From Hirsutella rhossiliensis (lineage: Eukaryota > Ascomycota > Sordariomycetes > Hypocreales > Ophiocordycipitaceae), in assembly GCF_020360975.1 (NCBI RefSeq), contig NW_025408668.1, positions 4,464,001-4,528,000 of the forward strand: 64,000 nucleotides of DNA, in the 5' to 3' direction. The notes under the pieces were generated by a model that did no database searches, had not been told where the DNA came from, and saw only the letters and a program-made list of their open reading frames with translations. The translations under genes were made by a program, and so were the position numbers. Position 1 is the first letter of the stretch; each line of letters starts with the position of its first letter. Shown in pieces: positions 1 through 10,086 of this stretch.

Positions 1-60
1 CTCCACTTACGGTCGGGGGGAGCGCCCGGACACTTTGGATCCGAGAGGTATATAGAGGGC
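1..60 (+). promoter_or_regulatory. Promoter of U1 (3' part)
   Basis: GAGCGCCCGGACAC half of the CCGGG inverted repeat, followed by the TATA box GGTATATAGAG at 48-58. This is the same order as in every complete unit. Confidence 0.6.
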
Positions 61-113
61 AGCGCCCGTCGCTCATCAGTGTCGGAAGACTTTTTCCTTT
101 GCTTTATGCAACT

Positions 114-383
114 ATGGAGAGACCCAACTGGGACAAGTGTCCCGTCACCACCACCGACACACAGCAGGCGTGTGGGCGCAACGCTAGACACGAGGGGGAA
201 TCCACGCCCTTTCTACGCAACATGGATGGTTTGAATACTAGAAGCCGGCGGACGGGAGTCCGTCATTTAGTATTGCACCGTGCGAGTGCATCTCTCATCA
301 TCAACATGGTCTCCGGAGGATGGGACCGAAACAGAGTGTTGGACGAGCATTCGTATCGACGGGGTGTCCTTCACGCGGAGTGA
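114..383 (+). CDS. Hypothetical ORF of U1
   Basis: An 89-codon ORF beginning 60 nt after the TATA box. I see no similarity to other genes of the array and no recognisable domain. A second ATG at 106, in the sequence CTTTATGCA that also sits at the putative starts in U12 and U20, opens a different 42-codon frame. U1 may encode a spliced gene whose exons I cannot place, since 400-1200 has no long plus-strand frame. Treat as a placeholder. Confidence 0.2.
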   Translation: MERPNWDKCPVTTTDTQQACGRNARHEGESTPFLRNMDGLNTRSRRTGVRHLVLHRASASLIINMVSGGWDRNRVLDEHSYRRGVLHAE

Positions 384-1225
384 GAGACGGCTCTCCTTCG
401 ATTTCACTACCTAGGCTAGGTGGTCATTGATTGTCTTCGTGCACGAGAGCATCGCCCACTGGGATCATTGCCCGGGGAGGGCTTCATCCGTCCACATGGG
501 GTACAAAGACGGGACTCTTCCTTGTCTTATGCAGTGACTGCCTCGTGATCATACACACACTGTGTGTTTCTCCTACAACGGCGTGTTTGGAGTTTTATTT
601 CTTTGCTTGGTGCATCCAGTTGGAAGTGGCCACTTTCTGAACTGACTTGGAATCCTCAATCCGAGGAGGATGACTTAATCATCGCCCGACGAGGGTGAAT
701 GGTTTGGACCACCCGTTGAGCATTCTAATGCGGTAGCCACGCGACTCCTGCTGTTGGACCGGCTGCTCTCCTTCACGTATACAGGGATGGAGTCTCTTTC
801 TCATGTGATGTGGCATCTTGCACGGTGCCAGACTAAATGCAGACGGAGTGGTAAGTCGATGGATGGCGACTCTTGCGTAGACACCCCACTTTCCCTTCTG
901 GGACATGACGATGGCTTCCTTGGTAGTGAATCTAGCCATCGCTCAATACATATCATATCCGTCACATGTTGAACCAGTTACATCGATGCCTGACTGTGCC
1001 TGTAACCACTCACGCTTGGCTTGATGACGGTCCACAAGGCCTCATACTCTCTACACACCGCCAGGCTATGCTTGACTCGACAAAGAGCCTAGACATGAAC
1101 GGGAGGGTAATGCTTTTCAGACGTGATCTTCATAAGCTGGCTATGACTATGGATAGAGGTGAGACTATCATACAAGGAGATGGCCTGATATGCTCCACAC
1201 GGTAAATGACGACGGCTTCACCTAA

Positions 1226-1397
1226 GCGTTTACAAGAACACTTCATCCGTTTACAAGGGACAGACTTGAAGATCACCTCCGGAGGACTCCTCTATGACTA
1301 TGAACATTACACCCGCAGGGTGTGCAGGCGAGCCGAAGGTTCGACTGTGGAGAGCCGCACTGACGAATCCTCAATCGAGTAAACACGTTCACAAGAA
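1226..1397 (+). other. Tail hairpin module of U1
   Basis: Two CGTTTACAAG motifs, then CCTCCGGAGG, CCCGCAGGG and GAGCCGAAGGTTC hairpins, then CAATCGAGTAAACACGTTCACAAG-type end. First copy of the conserved covarying tail. Confidence 0.75.
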
Positions 1398-1599
1398 AGT
1401 CCACAAGACGAGAGGCTTGTCCACGCGAACGTAGCGAGCAGGGGGACAATGGGAGGAGACGACCATCACAGACCGACACGGGAGGAGCAAGTGTCCCCTT
1501 GGGGGCAAGCGACGGGCAGAGAACACAGCACACACGCCAAACAGAACAACCGGAGTCACTCCACTACCCAGAACACAGACGAACAGTACACGTTGGGCC

Positions 1600-1714
1600 C
1601 GCGACGGGACGGAGCATGTCTGACCGGAGCGAGTCTTTGCACGACTGGAGGGAGTCAAAGGGACTTCGACTGGAGGGCGAAGACAGGAGAGTGAGGGAGT
1701 CACTCGGACACCCA
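1600..1714 (+). repeat. Iteron-like ladder of U1
   Basis: Imperfect direct repeats GACGGGACGGAG (1603), GACCGGAGCGAG (1622), GACTGGAGGGAG (1643), GACTGGAGGGCG (1668) and GAGGGAGTCACT (1693), spaced about 19-25 bp, immediately next to the stem-loop. The position and spacing resemble Rep-binding iterons of CRESS replicons; binding is inferred. Confidence 0.6.
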
Positions 1715-1750
1715 GGCCCCCTATTACTTAAGTTTGGTTTATAGGGGGCC
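1715..1750 (+). repeat. Stem-loop 1 (U2), putative replication origin
   Basis: Arms GGCCCCCTAT and ATAGGGGGCC (10 bp) enclose the 16-nt loop TACTTAAGTTTGGTTT. The arm-loop border reads CTATTACTTAAG (loop form L1), which includes the TATTAC found in CRESS origin nonanucleotides. Promoter-side flank is form F1 (ATGGCACAACGGCCCA). The same element recurs 32 times in the window. Confidence 0.85.
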
Positions 1751-1978
1751 ATGGCACAACGGCCCAGCCCATAGACAGCATGAACGCACGTGATTGACTG
1801 TGGTCCTAGCAGTGTTGGACTGGAGGGGAGATACTGAGTCATAAGAGGCAATCAGACGGGAGGGATGAGCCGCGTTTTGATTGGGTAGCTTCCAACGCAG
1901 TGGTTGCGTACACATCCACTTTTGGACGGGTTGGAGGAACCCGGACACTTACGGTAGACCAGAGGGATATATAGAGGG
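1751..1978 (+). promoter_or_regulatory. Promoter of U2
   Basis: CACGTGATTG at ~1788, GCAATCAG (CCAAT variant) near 1849, inverted repeat GGACGGGTT...AACCCGGAC at 1924-1946, TATA box GATATATAGAG at 1966-1976. Confidence 0.75.
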
Positions 1979-2085
1979 TGGTGCCTCCCCTCTATGCACA
2001 CACGGAACCTAGCAGGTTCTTCTTCCCTTTTCCATTTGCTTGTCAAAGCACTGACGGAGTTCATAGACAGACGGAGACACGGAGT

Positions 2086-3013
2086 ATGGCTCATCTTTTC
2101 TTACGAGCGGCCCAGTGGCTGCTTTCTTCTTGGCGCCGGGCACGCCTTTATTTATCGGCCTGGCCACAATCCGTATGGGTTGCATTCCGATTTCAGCGCG
2201 TTCTCTGGAGAAATGCGCACCGTTTGATCGCCAGTGGCGCGGATGGTTCGGCTGTTGTGCCGATCAGGTTCGGTTCTGTGTTGCACGGGGAAGTGCATGT
2301 CATTAACCCTCGGTTGTCGGAGCTTCTTGCCATGGGTGCACGTGGGTGCTTTCTGAACGAGCAGTGCGTTCAAAGTCTAGAGACTCTTGCTTCGGGCTTC
2401 TGTATTTCGAGCAGCAGGTGCGCAGTCCGGATGAGAACCTGGACCATGTCTCTCGACAGTCTGGGCGAGCAGACAAACCAGATTGTTTGTTCATTGGTGG
2501 CCAACACCGAATTCAAGCCCAGGAAGTGGTGGAACACGAAAGCCGGCGTCAGGGAGCCGCTGTTGATCGAGCTTGATGTGGACGCGTTGGAGCGTTTCTA
2601 TTGCTTTCTTGCGCTGCGTTCGAACTGGAAGAATCGCACAGATTTGGTTCTGCACAGGGACGGTGTCATTACCCAAGAGGCCGTGAGGCAGGCACCGAGC
2701 TTGTCATCTTACCTTGGGAAGGCCTTTCCGAGTGTCGATCTTGGCAATCTATCTACGTTGGCCAAGTGGGATAGATCGTGATCGCATGAGTTCGACCCAG
2801 TTGCGGGCTTTGTCCCTCTGGCTGGACTTGCAGACTTTATGCATTGCTGTCCTGGTTCTCGCCGGACAAAACACGGCAGCGCCATACCGTGAATATGTAG
2901 ACGGCGTCAAGCATCAGCTGATCAAGGTGGTGGAGACCGGAGACGCGTCCTCCTTTGCCGCACATCCCATCTACTGCGGTAATTTGGACAGGATTGGTTT
3001 TGTAGCAAGCTAG
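2086..3013 (+). CDS. Family A protein of U2, one frame break
   Basis: Starts at the ATG at 2086, 120 nt after the TATA box, and runs in one frame to 2781. The conserved C-terminal part continues in another frame to 3013, so a one-base slip near 2765-2785 splits the gene. The C-terminal block STQLRALSLWLDLQTL aligns with ESQLQAFAFWCTLQTL of U9, and LGEQTNQIVCSL aligns with LERELHEVLCTA of U12. The protein looks mostly helical, with no signal peptide or known domain visible. Function unknown. The break could be a sequencing slip or a real mutation. Confidence 0.6.
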
Positions 3014-3132
3014 GTGCCTTGGATCATCAATGATCGTGTAGACAGAAACACTCAAGGATGACGTGACACTTGCCTAATACGGCACTAACGATGCCCTCAC
3101 TCCCTTGAAAGCATTGACAAGTATTCCCCCAA

Positions 3133-3338
3133 TGCGTTTACAAGGTAGTCACACAGGTGACAGGATACTAGACCAACCCCGTTTACAAGGGACAGACTTG
3201 AAGATCACCTCCGGAGGACCCAGGCAGGACTATGGAAAACTACGCCCGAAGGGTGTGCAGGCGAGCCGAAGGTTCGACTGTGAAGAGCAGCGAAGCGTCA
3301 CACTTACGACTCTTCAATCGAGTAAGACGTTCACAAGG
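3133..3338 (+). other. Tail hairpin module of U2
   Basis: CGTTTACAAG motifs at ~3133 and ~3179, CCTCCGGAGG, CCCGAAGGG and GAGCCGAAGGTTC hairpins, then GACGTTCACAAGG. Confidence 0.75.
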
Positions 3339-3630
3339 AAACTCACACCCGCCGTGAGGAGCATACGAAGTGCGACGGACACACAACACTAGCACGTACA
3401 CACACCATGACAGACTGAGTGGCGCTCAACACACCAACACCTCTCACCACACAACACGCCACTCGGTCCACCAGACACCACACCCGACCCTCGACCACCA
3501 ATCACAGCCTGGGCCACGAGCGGAGCGAGTTCTGTCTGAGCCGGAGGCGAGAATGACGACTGGAAGGAGGTCAGAGGTACACGACAGGAGGGAGTGGACT
3601 GTATGGGGGACGGAGTCACTCATACCCATA

Positions 3631-3666
3631 GGCCCCCTATTACTTAAGTTTGGTTTATAGGGGGCC
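3631..3666 (+). repeat. Stem-loop 2 (U3)
   Basis: Loop form L1 (CTATTACTTAAG), flank form F1. Confidence 0.85.
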
Positions 3667-3890
3667 ATGGCACAACGGCCCAGCTCTAGGAACGGAAAGT
3701 CCCGCAAGGGGCAGGAGTGATGTACATAGAAGTGTCGGACGGGACGGAAGATACTTAGTTCTAAGAACCAATCAGAGGGACGAAGGATGGTACGCCGCAG
3801 AGTGTAGCTTGCCTTGGCTTGCATACACACACCACACTTGGACGGGCAAGAGACCCGGACAATTGACCCTTGAAGGGTATAAGGACCTCG
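3667..3890 (+). promoter_or_regulatory. Promoter of U3
   Basis: CCAATCAGAGGGACG at 3768, inverted repeat GACGGGCAAGAGACCCGGAC at ~3841-3860, TATA box GGGTATAAGG at 3875-3884. Confidence 0.75.
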
Positions 3891-4160
3891 GGGTCGCCCA
3901 TTGCAAGAGCACCTGGATGCTCTTCCTCTCTTTGTCCTACTCCCGGCGGGCTTTCCAGAGAAATCATTAGGGCGGAGTCCCCTTTCCTTCCCGACAGGCC
4001 AGTCTTCTTCTGTGGGACAGGAACGCGTCGTCCATATTACCCCAGCCCGTGAGGCCATTGACAACGCTAAGTTGAGCACAGGCCATTGGAGCAAAGTGTC
4101 TCCTGGCTACTTACGGTAGGAACCGCACAGTGGTTGGACGGCGGAGCCATATTCAGAGAG

Positions 4161-4859
4161 ATGCGCAGGCAGTGCCCGTCCTCTTCATCCTCGTCGGGGA
4201 CAGACACTCCTTGGGGGGCAAATGATGCTACACTCGAGTGGGCCTACTTGACCTCGGAGACGCGACATGTGCTACTCCATGACCAGGGACTGCGTCAAGT
4301 GATGCGGGCATACCTGGATGACTGTCTGACGGACTTTGGCTCTGTCGACGCAGGCCGCGACTCTGCTCTTCGCTTGGCAGCGCTCTCGAACCTTGTGCTT
4401 CGACGCGTGCACCGTGAGTTGAACCTGCCCTTGGGTTGGCAGAATAGATCGGCAAGTGGCTGTCGGAGTAGGACTCGAAATGTGCGATATGGCCGCGTGC
4501 GGGAAGCGACGCTACGGAGGCTTTACTTCCGCCTTGCCACCTTCAGAGAAGGGTGTGCCTCGAGCCGGCTGTGTAGAGCTAAGGGTTGTCCCTGTCTCTG
4601 GTTGCGGAGCCAGTTCGCCGACCACGAGGGTATGGCGGACCGTAAGGACTTTGGACTCGCCTGTGCCGAAGGCTGGGAGTATTGCAACATGGCTCAGGTA
4701 GCCATCGTCTTCGCCTGGGGAAACACGTGCACCTTGGCGTTGTTGGCCCGCCTTGTCGGGCATCGTATAGCAGACAATCGGTTTGACGGAGCGGCTTGCC
4801 TCTTGGCACACAGGGCAACTGTCATTAGCGATATGGGAGTAGACTATATCTTGGGATAG
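4161..4859 (+). CDS. Family A protein of U3
   Basis: A 232-aa frame from the ATG at 4161; it is open upstream without another ATG until ~4086, so an upstream exon is possible (TATA is at 3876). A serine run (CPSSSSSSG) follows the start. The C-terminal block NMAQVAIVFAWGNTCTLALL aligns with NESQLQAFAFWCTLQTLAVM of U9 (pattern N-x-x-Q-[LV]...W...T-L-A). RRVHREL matches the REL block shared by U9 and U12. No known domain; function unknown. The frame is intact, so this is one of the better candidates for a working family A gene. Confidence 0.6.
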   Translation: MRRQCPSSSSSSGTDTPWGANDATLEWAYLTSETRHVLLHDQGLRQVMRAYLDDCLTDFGSVDAGRDSALRLAALSNLVLRRVHRELNLPLGWQNRSASGCRSRTRNVRYGRVREATLRRLYFRLATFREGCASSRLCRAKGCPCLWLRSQFADHEGMADRKDFGLACAEGWEYCNMAQVAIVFAWGNTCTLALLARLVGHRIADNRFDGAACLLAHRATVISDMGVDYILG

Positions 4860-5100
4860 ATTCGATACATACAACACGCACTGGAGGAACGTGCCGACGT
4901 AAGCGGTCAATGTGAAGATCTCGAGGGGTTGACCTCGTTTGCCCGATACGGCAGTCACGATGCCCTCACCCGTTGCATCCCACGCAACCCCAGACACAGT
5001 GTGGTATAAACTATCAACCTTGACTCGGGACCCATGCTGCTCGACTACGAGATCAAGTGGCGAAACAACGTAGATGAACCCCTTGGCAAGCACCTGAAAG

Positions 5101-5280
5101 CGTTTACAAGCAGACCCTACGCGTTTACAAGATGAAACCCTTTCAAGTGATCTGATCGAGGATAAGCCCGCAGGGTTTCATGACTACGGTCATTACCCCC
5201 GCAGGGGGTGCAGACGCGCCGAAGGGGCGGCTGTGAAGAGTGGCGTTGACGCTATTCGATCGAGGAGATCGTTCACAAGG
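5101..5280 (+). other. Tail hairpin module of U3
   Basis: CGTTTACAAG twice, CCCCCGCAGGGGG (GCA triloop) and CGCCGAAGGGGCG hairpins, then CGATCGAGGAGATCGTTCACAAGG. Confidence 0.75.
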
Positions 5281-5568
5281 GGACTTGTCGTAGTAGAGGA
5301 GCAAGGGTCTGGAAGGCCCGCGACAGACAGAGACAGAGTACACAGTCACGGAGGACTGACCGAGAGAGTGAATACGACCAAGGGAATGAATGGTGACGAG
5401 AAGAACACTGCAGATTGTATGTCACTGGCACATACACAAGCAGTGGAAAAGATACACCTGGGCCCCGACCGGAGGGAGGACACGACTGGAAGGAGCCCTT
5501 GACTGGAAGGAAAAGGAACCGAGCTGGAGGCGAGGATTGTGAGAGGGACGGAGTCACTCGGACACCCA

Positions 5569-5604
5569 GGCCCCCTATTACTTAAGTTTGGTTTATAGGG
5601 GGCC
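5569..5604 (+). repeat. Stem-loop 3 (U4)
   Basis: Loop form L1, flank form F1. Confidence 0.85.
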
Positions 5605-5832
5605 ATGGCACAACGGCCCAGCTCTAGACACCTTGCGCAGCTTGAGTGTGGTACTAAGCAGAAACGACGGGGGGGAGTGCATGCAGTCATAACGACCAAT
5701 GAGACGAGAGGGATCAGGTCGGTGCAGAGGATGCAGGTTGCGTAGCTTCCATGCACGTCAAGTCATATGACGGGGTGGGAGACCACCCGGACACAGGTGG
5801 AGAACACACCCACGGGTGAGCTATAAGAAGGG
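5605..5832 (+). promoter_or_regulatory. First promoter of U4
   Basis: CCAATGAGACGAGAGGG at 5696, GACGGGGTGGGAGACCACCCGGACAC inverted repeat around 5769-5793, TATA box GCTATAAGAAG at 5819-5829. Confidence 0.7.
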
Positions 5833-6179
5833 GTGCCCGCCTCTTTGACACTGGAACCTAAGACGGTTCTACTCTCCTCTTTCATTTTGAAGAGGAGGCA
5901 GGGGACAGGCGCTACCGCCCTCGACTACACAGAACGCTGCAGTTCTTTCACACCAGCCTTGACTGACTGAGACAGCAGACAGAGGACCGGAGGATGGACG
6001 CACACATACAACGTGGCCCGGGGGACACAAGGAGAAGAAAGTGACGAGAGGAACAATCAGAGTCAAGTGACTGCGAAGAAACAAGGTGAGAAAGGTGACG
6101 AGAGGAACGGACAGACACAGAGGATCAGTGATCAAGAAGAAACGAACGGGGAAAAAAAGAGAAGAGAAGCACTCTGAGT

Positions 6180-6450
6180 GGACTCACTTGTCCACGGCAC
6201 TCTCTTTCTTCTACACTGTCCCCGCCATGGGGACTCGGTTGGTATCCGCATCTGGGTAAGACTCCCTTGCGAACACCGTGACTCAATTGCCAGAAGGCAT
6301 CGGGTGAGAACAGGTTGGACATTGTTCACTCGCTCCCACTCCGCCCATGCGGGCTGCGCTCCCGCTTGCTTCCGTTTCTACACTTATCCACTGCGTTCAA
6401 CAGCCCTGGCGGGCGTTTCACCAAAGCCGTTTTCGTGCCCCGGGCCTTGA
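6180..6450 (+). other. GC-rich hairpin region shared by ORF-less units
   Basis: Holds GCGTTCAACAGCCCTGGCGG, which continues GCGTTTCACC, and GCCCATGCGGGCTGCGCTCC. Related sequence recurs in U5, U14, U16, U17, U21/22, U28 and U29, in units whose reading frames are not conserved. I infer a non-coding, probably structured function. Confidence 0.5.
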
Positions 6451-6599
6451 GGGACTTGGTGAGAGTCAAGTGACTGCGAAGGAACACTCGGAGAGAAGGG
6501 GACGGCCCCGCACACACCCAAGACGGCACTCACGATGCCCTCACTCGTAGACAGACACACGGAGGGGAAAATAGAGATAGTTACCGCGAGGGAACATGG

Positions 6600-6706
6600 C
6601 TAGTCAGAGGCAGCTTCGGCCAGGTTCTGCAAGCTTCCATGCACCCACACAATTGACCGGGCGTGAGACCCGGACGCAAATGGGTCACATCCAGGGTATA
6701 AAGGCA
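6600..6706 (+). promoter_or_regulatory. Second, internal promoter of U4
   Basis: A second complete promoter set: GCTTCCATGCACCCACA, the inverted repeat CCGGGCGTGAGACCCGG, and TATA box GTATAAAGG at 6695-6703. It would drive a short transcript consisting almost only of the tail module, with no ORF. Confidence 0.6.
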
Positions 6707-6954
6707 CCCGCTGCCGCCCCCCCCCTTCCAACACACATGTAGACTTCACCCCAATGCATCCCCGGCCTCTACTGGACGCAACACATCGCACACGGTCTTT
6801 TCTTCCTCCGCGTAGACCTTTCTCCATGAGCCGTTTAACAAGGGAACGGAACAGATAGTAGACTCAGCCCTCCTCGTCTAGAAGAGACTGACGGAATGAA
6901 TCCAGATTCCGCTGCCCCGACTACACCTTGAACCCCTTTGCAAGCACCTGACAG

Positions 6955-7106
6955 CGTTTACAAGAGACAGACTGGAGTGATCACCTCCGGAGGACTCCTT
7001 CAGAGCTATGAAGGCAATCCCCGAAGGGGGTGCAGGCAGGCCGAAGGACTGACTGTGGAGAGCCACGCTGCAAGAATCTTCAAATCGACTCAACCCGTTC
7101 ACTAGG
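6955..7106 (+). other. Tail hairpin module of U4
   Basis: CGTTTACAAG, CCTCCGGAGG, CTTCAGAGCTATGAAG, CCCCGAAGGGG and CAGGCCGAAGGACTG hairpins, then CGTTCACTAGG. Confidence 0.75.
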
Positions 7107-7444
7107 GAATCTACACAGGACACGAGGAGCGCGTCTGAAAGGCGCGCGACGGACTAAACACTACACAGTCGCACCAAAGAACAATCGTGCATACCGGTAC
7201 GGACTAAGTGACGGATACCAACACACAAACACACCACCCCAAGTCACTCAGTCACACACAACCACGTGAACACACCCGCACACACAACCGCCAATCACAG
7301 CCTGGGCCACGACCGGAGGGAGTTTTGTATGAGCGGAGCGAGATCTGACGAGTGGAACGAGGAACTGGACGACTGGAGGGAGGACACTGGTACGAGCCTG
7401 GAGGGCGAAGTCGGTGTGTGACGGGAGGTCACGCATACCCCCGC

Positions 7445-7480
7445 GCCCCCTATATCCTTAAGTTTGGTTTATAGGGGGCC
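7445..7480 (+). repeat. Stem-loop 4 (U5)
   Basis: Loop form L2 (CTATATCCTTAAG), flank form F2 (TCTGCTCCATGGCCCA). The outermost tail-side base pair is lost (GCCCCC). Confidence 0.85.
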
Positions 7481-7692
7481 TCTGCTCCATGGCCCAGTCT
7501 TTAGACACCTTTCACGCACGTGATTGAGTGTAGTACTAAATTGAAGCGACCGGGGGAAGCTCAATCGTCATAAGCACCAATCAGAGGGACGAAGGATGGT
7601 ACGTCACAAAGTGCTGGTTACGTAGTTTCCTTGCACCCCACACTTGGACGGGTGCTGCACCCGGACACAACAGACACCAGAGGTATAAAGAG
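7481..7692 (+). promoter_or_regulatory. Promoter of U5
   Basis: CACGTGATTG at ~7519, CCAATCAGAGGGACG at 7577, inverted repeat GGACGGGTGCTGCACCCGGAC at ~7645-7665, TATA box AGGTATAAAGAG at 7681-7692. Confidence 0.8.
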
Positions 7693-8187
7693 GGGCCTCG
7701 CCCACACACAGGACACTGGATTGTTCTGCTTTCCACCTACACCTCAACCCAGCGGTTGACATTCGCTTGTCTAAGCACGGACACGATGGAATAGCACCCA
7801 CGGATCTAGGAGAGTGGTCCACTCCTCCACTACGTGCACGCTGCGCGCTGCACTCGCTCTGTCATTCCCGGAGAGGGTATGTATTGGTATCCAGGCTGGA
7901 TATGGACAGATTGGTTCTGTCCTTTCAGGCGAACCGTGTTCGTCAAACGGCAAAGCAAAGCAGTACGTGACTGGGAAGGAACAGTCGGAATGAAGCGACA
8001 GGAGAAGCAAAAGGGAAAGGAGACGGGAAACAGGGAGGTGATACCCTGCCGGCGGCCCTTTGGGTCCTCGGCTGCGCCTCGCTCGGAAGCCTTCTCGTGA
8101 GAAAGGGCTGGACAAGTGTCCACTGCACTCCCACTGCGCCCTGCACGGGCTCCGTTTACCGTTTGCTCCCGGGGAAAATTCTTGAAC

Positions 8188-8391
8188 ATGCGTTCAACAC
8201 CGCAAGGGTGTCTCACTGACGGCGTCACCACGGACAGAGACCATGGAGTCGATCTCATGACGGATATTCTTTTGACCCGTGAGGGTTTCAAGGCAACGGC
8301 CCTTGTCGCACTTCTCTTTTACGAGGCGGTAAAAGGCTTCCTTGCTCGACTTACATTCGATATGCTTTGTCTATGTTCCGCGGAACGGTGA
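8188..8391 (+). CDS. Family B-like segment of U5
   Basis: A frame whose end, VALLFYEAVKGFLARL, resembles SFLFFYEVVKAYLIL of U8, PFLYEVVNEVFVL of U29 and LLLFYAVLRDFLFVLL of U24. The next frame (8379-8603) adds helical sequence and ends near CAGCAGCGCATTGGTCCGGCCACA, a stretch U24 also contains. Starts and exon borders are uncertain; 8188 is only the first upstream ATG and lies inside the GC-rich hairpin region. No known domain. Confidence 0.3.
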   Translation: MRSTPQGCLTDGVTTDRDHGVDLMTDILLTREGFKATALVALLFYEAVKGFLARLTFDMLCLCSAER

Positions 8392-8926
8392 AGCGCGAAG
8401 CAGCGGAGGCTCTGGTCAATGACCGCTTGGACGCCCGGAGGGGCACGAGAGTCAAAGCCGCGGAGGACTGGATTGCCTTGGGGCGTACTCTTACGAAGTA
8501 CTCGGTCATTGTTTGTACAACCCTCCCACCCAAGCACGGGAGACACCCACCACGCAACAGATACATGCAGCAGCGCATTGGTCCGGCCACATCGCATCTT
8601 TGACACCCCGCCTGCCTAAACCAGTGCTGGGATAGCTTCACTTCCTTGTGCACAGGTAGACTCAACCGTGCAGGATGAGCAACAAGCCCTTGGACATACA
8701 TTGTAGACCAAGCAAGTGACGGCAAGAACGCAAGGAGTATAGTAGCAGTGCACGAAGATAATTGATTTGACCTGGATGAGGTCACCAGGCTACCGACTGA
8801 TCCCTCACGGTGAAGTGATGTGGTGAACTTCTCCATGCGTTGACAAGAGAGCCACCCCACGTACTGTATCCCACTCACCCGGCTACGCATCAACACCCAC
8901 GGACAAACATCGTAGACTCCCACCCT

Positions 8927-9106
8927 CGTTTACAAGTATTCCCAATACGTTTACAAGTAGTAGTCACTGCCCCGGCTACAGACAACCATCTCCAATCCCC
9001 TTCCGAGATACGAACACAACCCCCCCGAAGGGGGGTGCGCACGCGCCGTAGGGGCGGGTGTGGATGAGATACTCACGACTCTTCAATTGAGTGAGACGTT
9101 TACAAG
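8927..9106 (+). other. Tail hairpin module of U5
   Basis: CGTTTACAAG at 8927, ~8948 and 9097; CCCCCCGAAGGGGGG and CGCCGTAGGGGCG hairpins (GAA and GTA triloops). The CCTCCGGAGG hairpin is missing. Confidence 0.7.
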
Positions 9107-9366
9107 AACATCGACACAAGACGAGCACTCTTGACGGAGCAAGCGTCCACCGGGCGCGCGATGGAACAAGACACACCACACATCTACACCTGCTCACACA
9201 CACCCAGGTCACTCCGCCATACAAGCACACGGACAAAATACACACTGGGCCCGCGACGGGACGGAGCATGTCTGAGCGGAGCGAGTCTTTGCACGACTGG
9301 AGGGAGTCAAAGGTACCGCAGCTGGAGGCGAGGATTGTGAGAGGGACGGAGTCACTCGGACACCCA

Positions 9367-9402
9367 GGCCCCCTATTACTTAAGTTTGGTTTATAGGGGG
9401 CC
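9367..9402 (+). repeat. Stem-loop 5 (U6)
   Basis: Loop form L1, flank form F2. Confidence 0.85.
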
Positions 9403-9613
9403 TCTGCTCCATGGCCCAGTCACTAGACACCTTGCTTTAGCTTGGATGTAGTTCATAACAGTTTCACACGGGACGGAAGAGACTGCGTCATAAGAAGGTA
9501 CCGACGGAGGGAGGTGGCTACGTCCATTGGTCAGGTTACGTACAGTTTCACTGACCCCACCACTGACCGGGTTGAGGACCCGGACATTCACTCGTCATAC
9601 GAGTTATAAAGAC
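9403..9613 (+). promoter_or_regulatory. Promoter of U6
   Basis: Inverted CCAAT (CCATTGGTCAGG) near 9522, inverted repeat GACCGGGTTGAGGACCCGGAC at ~9566-9586, TATA box AGTTATAAAG at 9602-9611. Confidence 0.8.
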
Positions 9614-10086
9614 CTGGGTGGTCGTAACAGCCTATTGGACGGGAAGGACAATGCTCGTGACTGCCGAGAATCATGCAAGGATTCCAAGTGGGTGTGGTCC
9701 CACATTCCCTTTAACCGGTTCAGGTTGAATATGAGTACGCGAGGACATAAAGGAAGGGGCTTCCCCGAGCTGAGCGACTGTCGGGCAGACTTTCTCTTTT
9801 TCATTCCTTTGCAATGAAGGATCGTGAGTAATGATCGACTCACGCCGGCGGGCACTCTTCGGATGCACGAAACCCTACCAGGTAAGGAGACGCCGGTCCT
9901 CGACGAAAGTTGAAAGGAGGGACTTTCACATACATGACTTGCTCACGCGAGGGAGCACCACAGTCAACGAACGGGCAGTCGATCGACACGCTCGGTCACG
10001 AGGCCGCACCTTCGGCACAGGTCCACGCACATCCCACGCACACGGAGATCCAGTATCGATCAGTTTCAGCGACACTGTCACCCAAG

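Larger units (their letters stand above)
1..1714 (+). repeat. Unit U1 (partial, stem-loop off window)
   Basis: Right part of a plus-oriented ~1.9 kb unit. The stem-loop lies left of the window. Promoter TATA at 48-56, unresolved gene region, tail hairpins 1226-1397 and iteron-like ladder ~1600-1705 follow in the standard order. The 900-940 stretch holds the conserved TCACGATGSCYTCA-type element in a diverged form. Confidence 0.75.
1715..3630 (+). repeat. Unit U2, complete, 1916 bp
   Basis: Complete plus-oriented unit carrying a family A gene. It shows the standard order of stem-loop, promoter, gene, tail 3133-3338 and iterons 3510-3620. The element AACGATGCCCTCACT lies at 3087-3101 between gene and tail. 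Confidence 0.85.
3631..5568 (+). repeat. Unit U3, complete, 1938 bp
   Basis: Complete plus-oriented unit with a family A gene. The element TACGGCAGTCACGATGCCCTCACC lies at 4947-4970 between gene and tail. Confidence 0.85.
5569..7444 (+). repeat. Unit U4, complete, 1876 bp, no clear ORF
   Basis: Complete plus-oriented unit without a convincing protein gene. It contains the GC-rich hairpin region (~6180-6450), the element CTCACGATGCCCTCACT (~6529-6545) and a second full promoter ending in a TATA box at 6695-6703, just ahead of the tail. Near-identical inverted copies are U28 and the left part of U29. Confidence 0.8.
7445..9366 (+). repeat. Unit U5, complete, 1922 bp
   Basis: Complete plus-oriented unit. 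The 5' half resembles the ORF-less class (7805-8210, including TCCACTACGTGCACG shared with U21). The second half carries a family B-like frame. Confidence 0.8.

Noticed and set aside
3444..4094. 216-codon minus-strand ORF across the U3 stem-loop
   Set aside because: It spans iterons, stem-loop and promoter, which are conserved as DNA in every unit.
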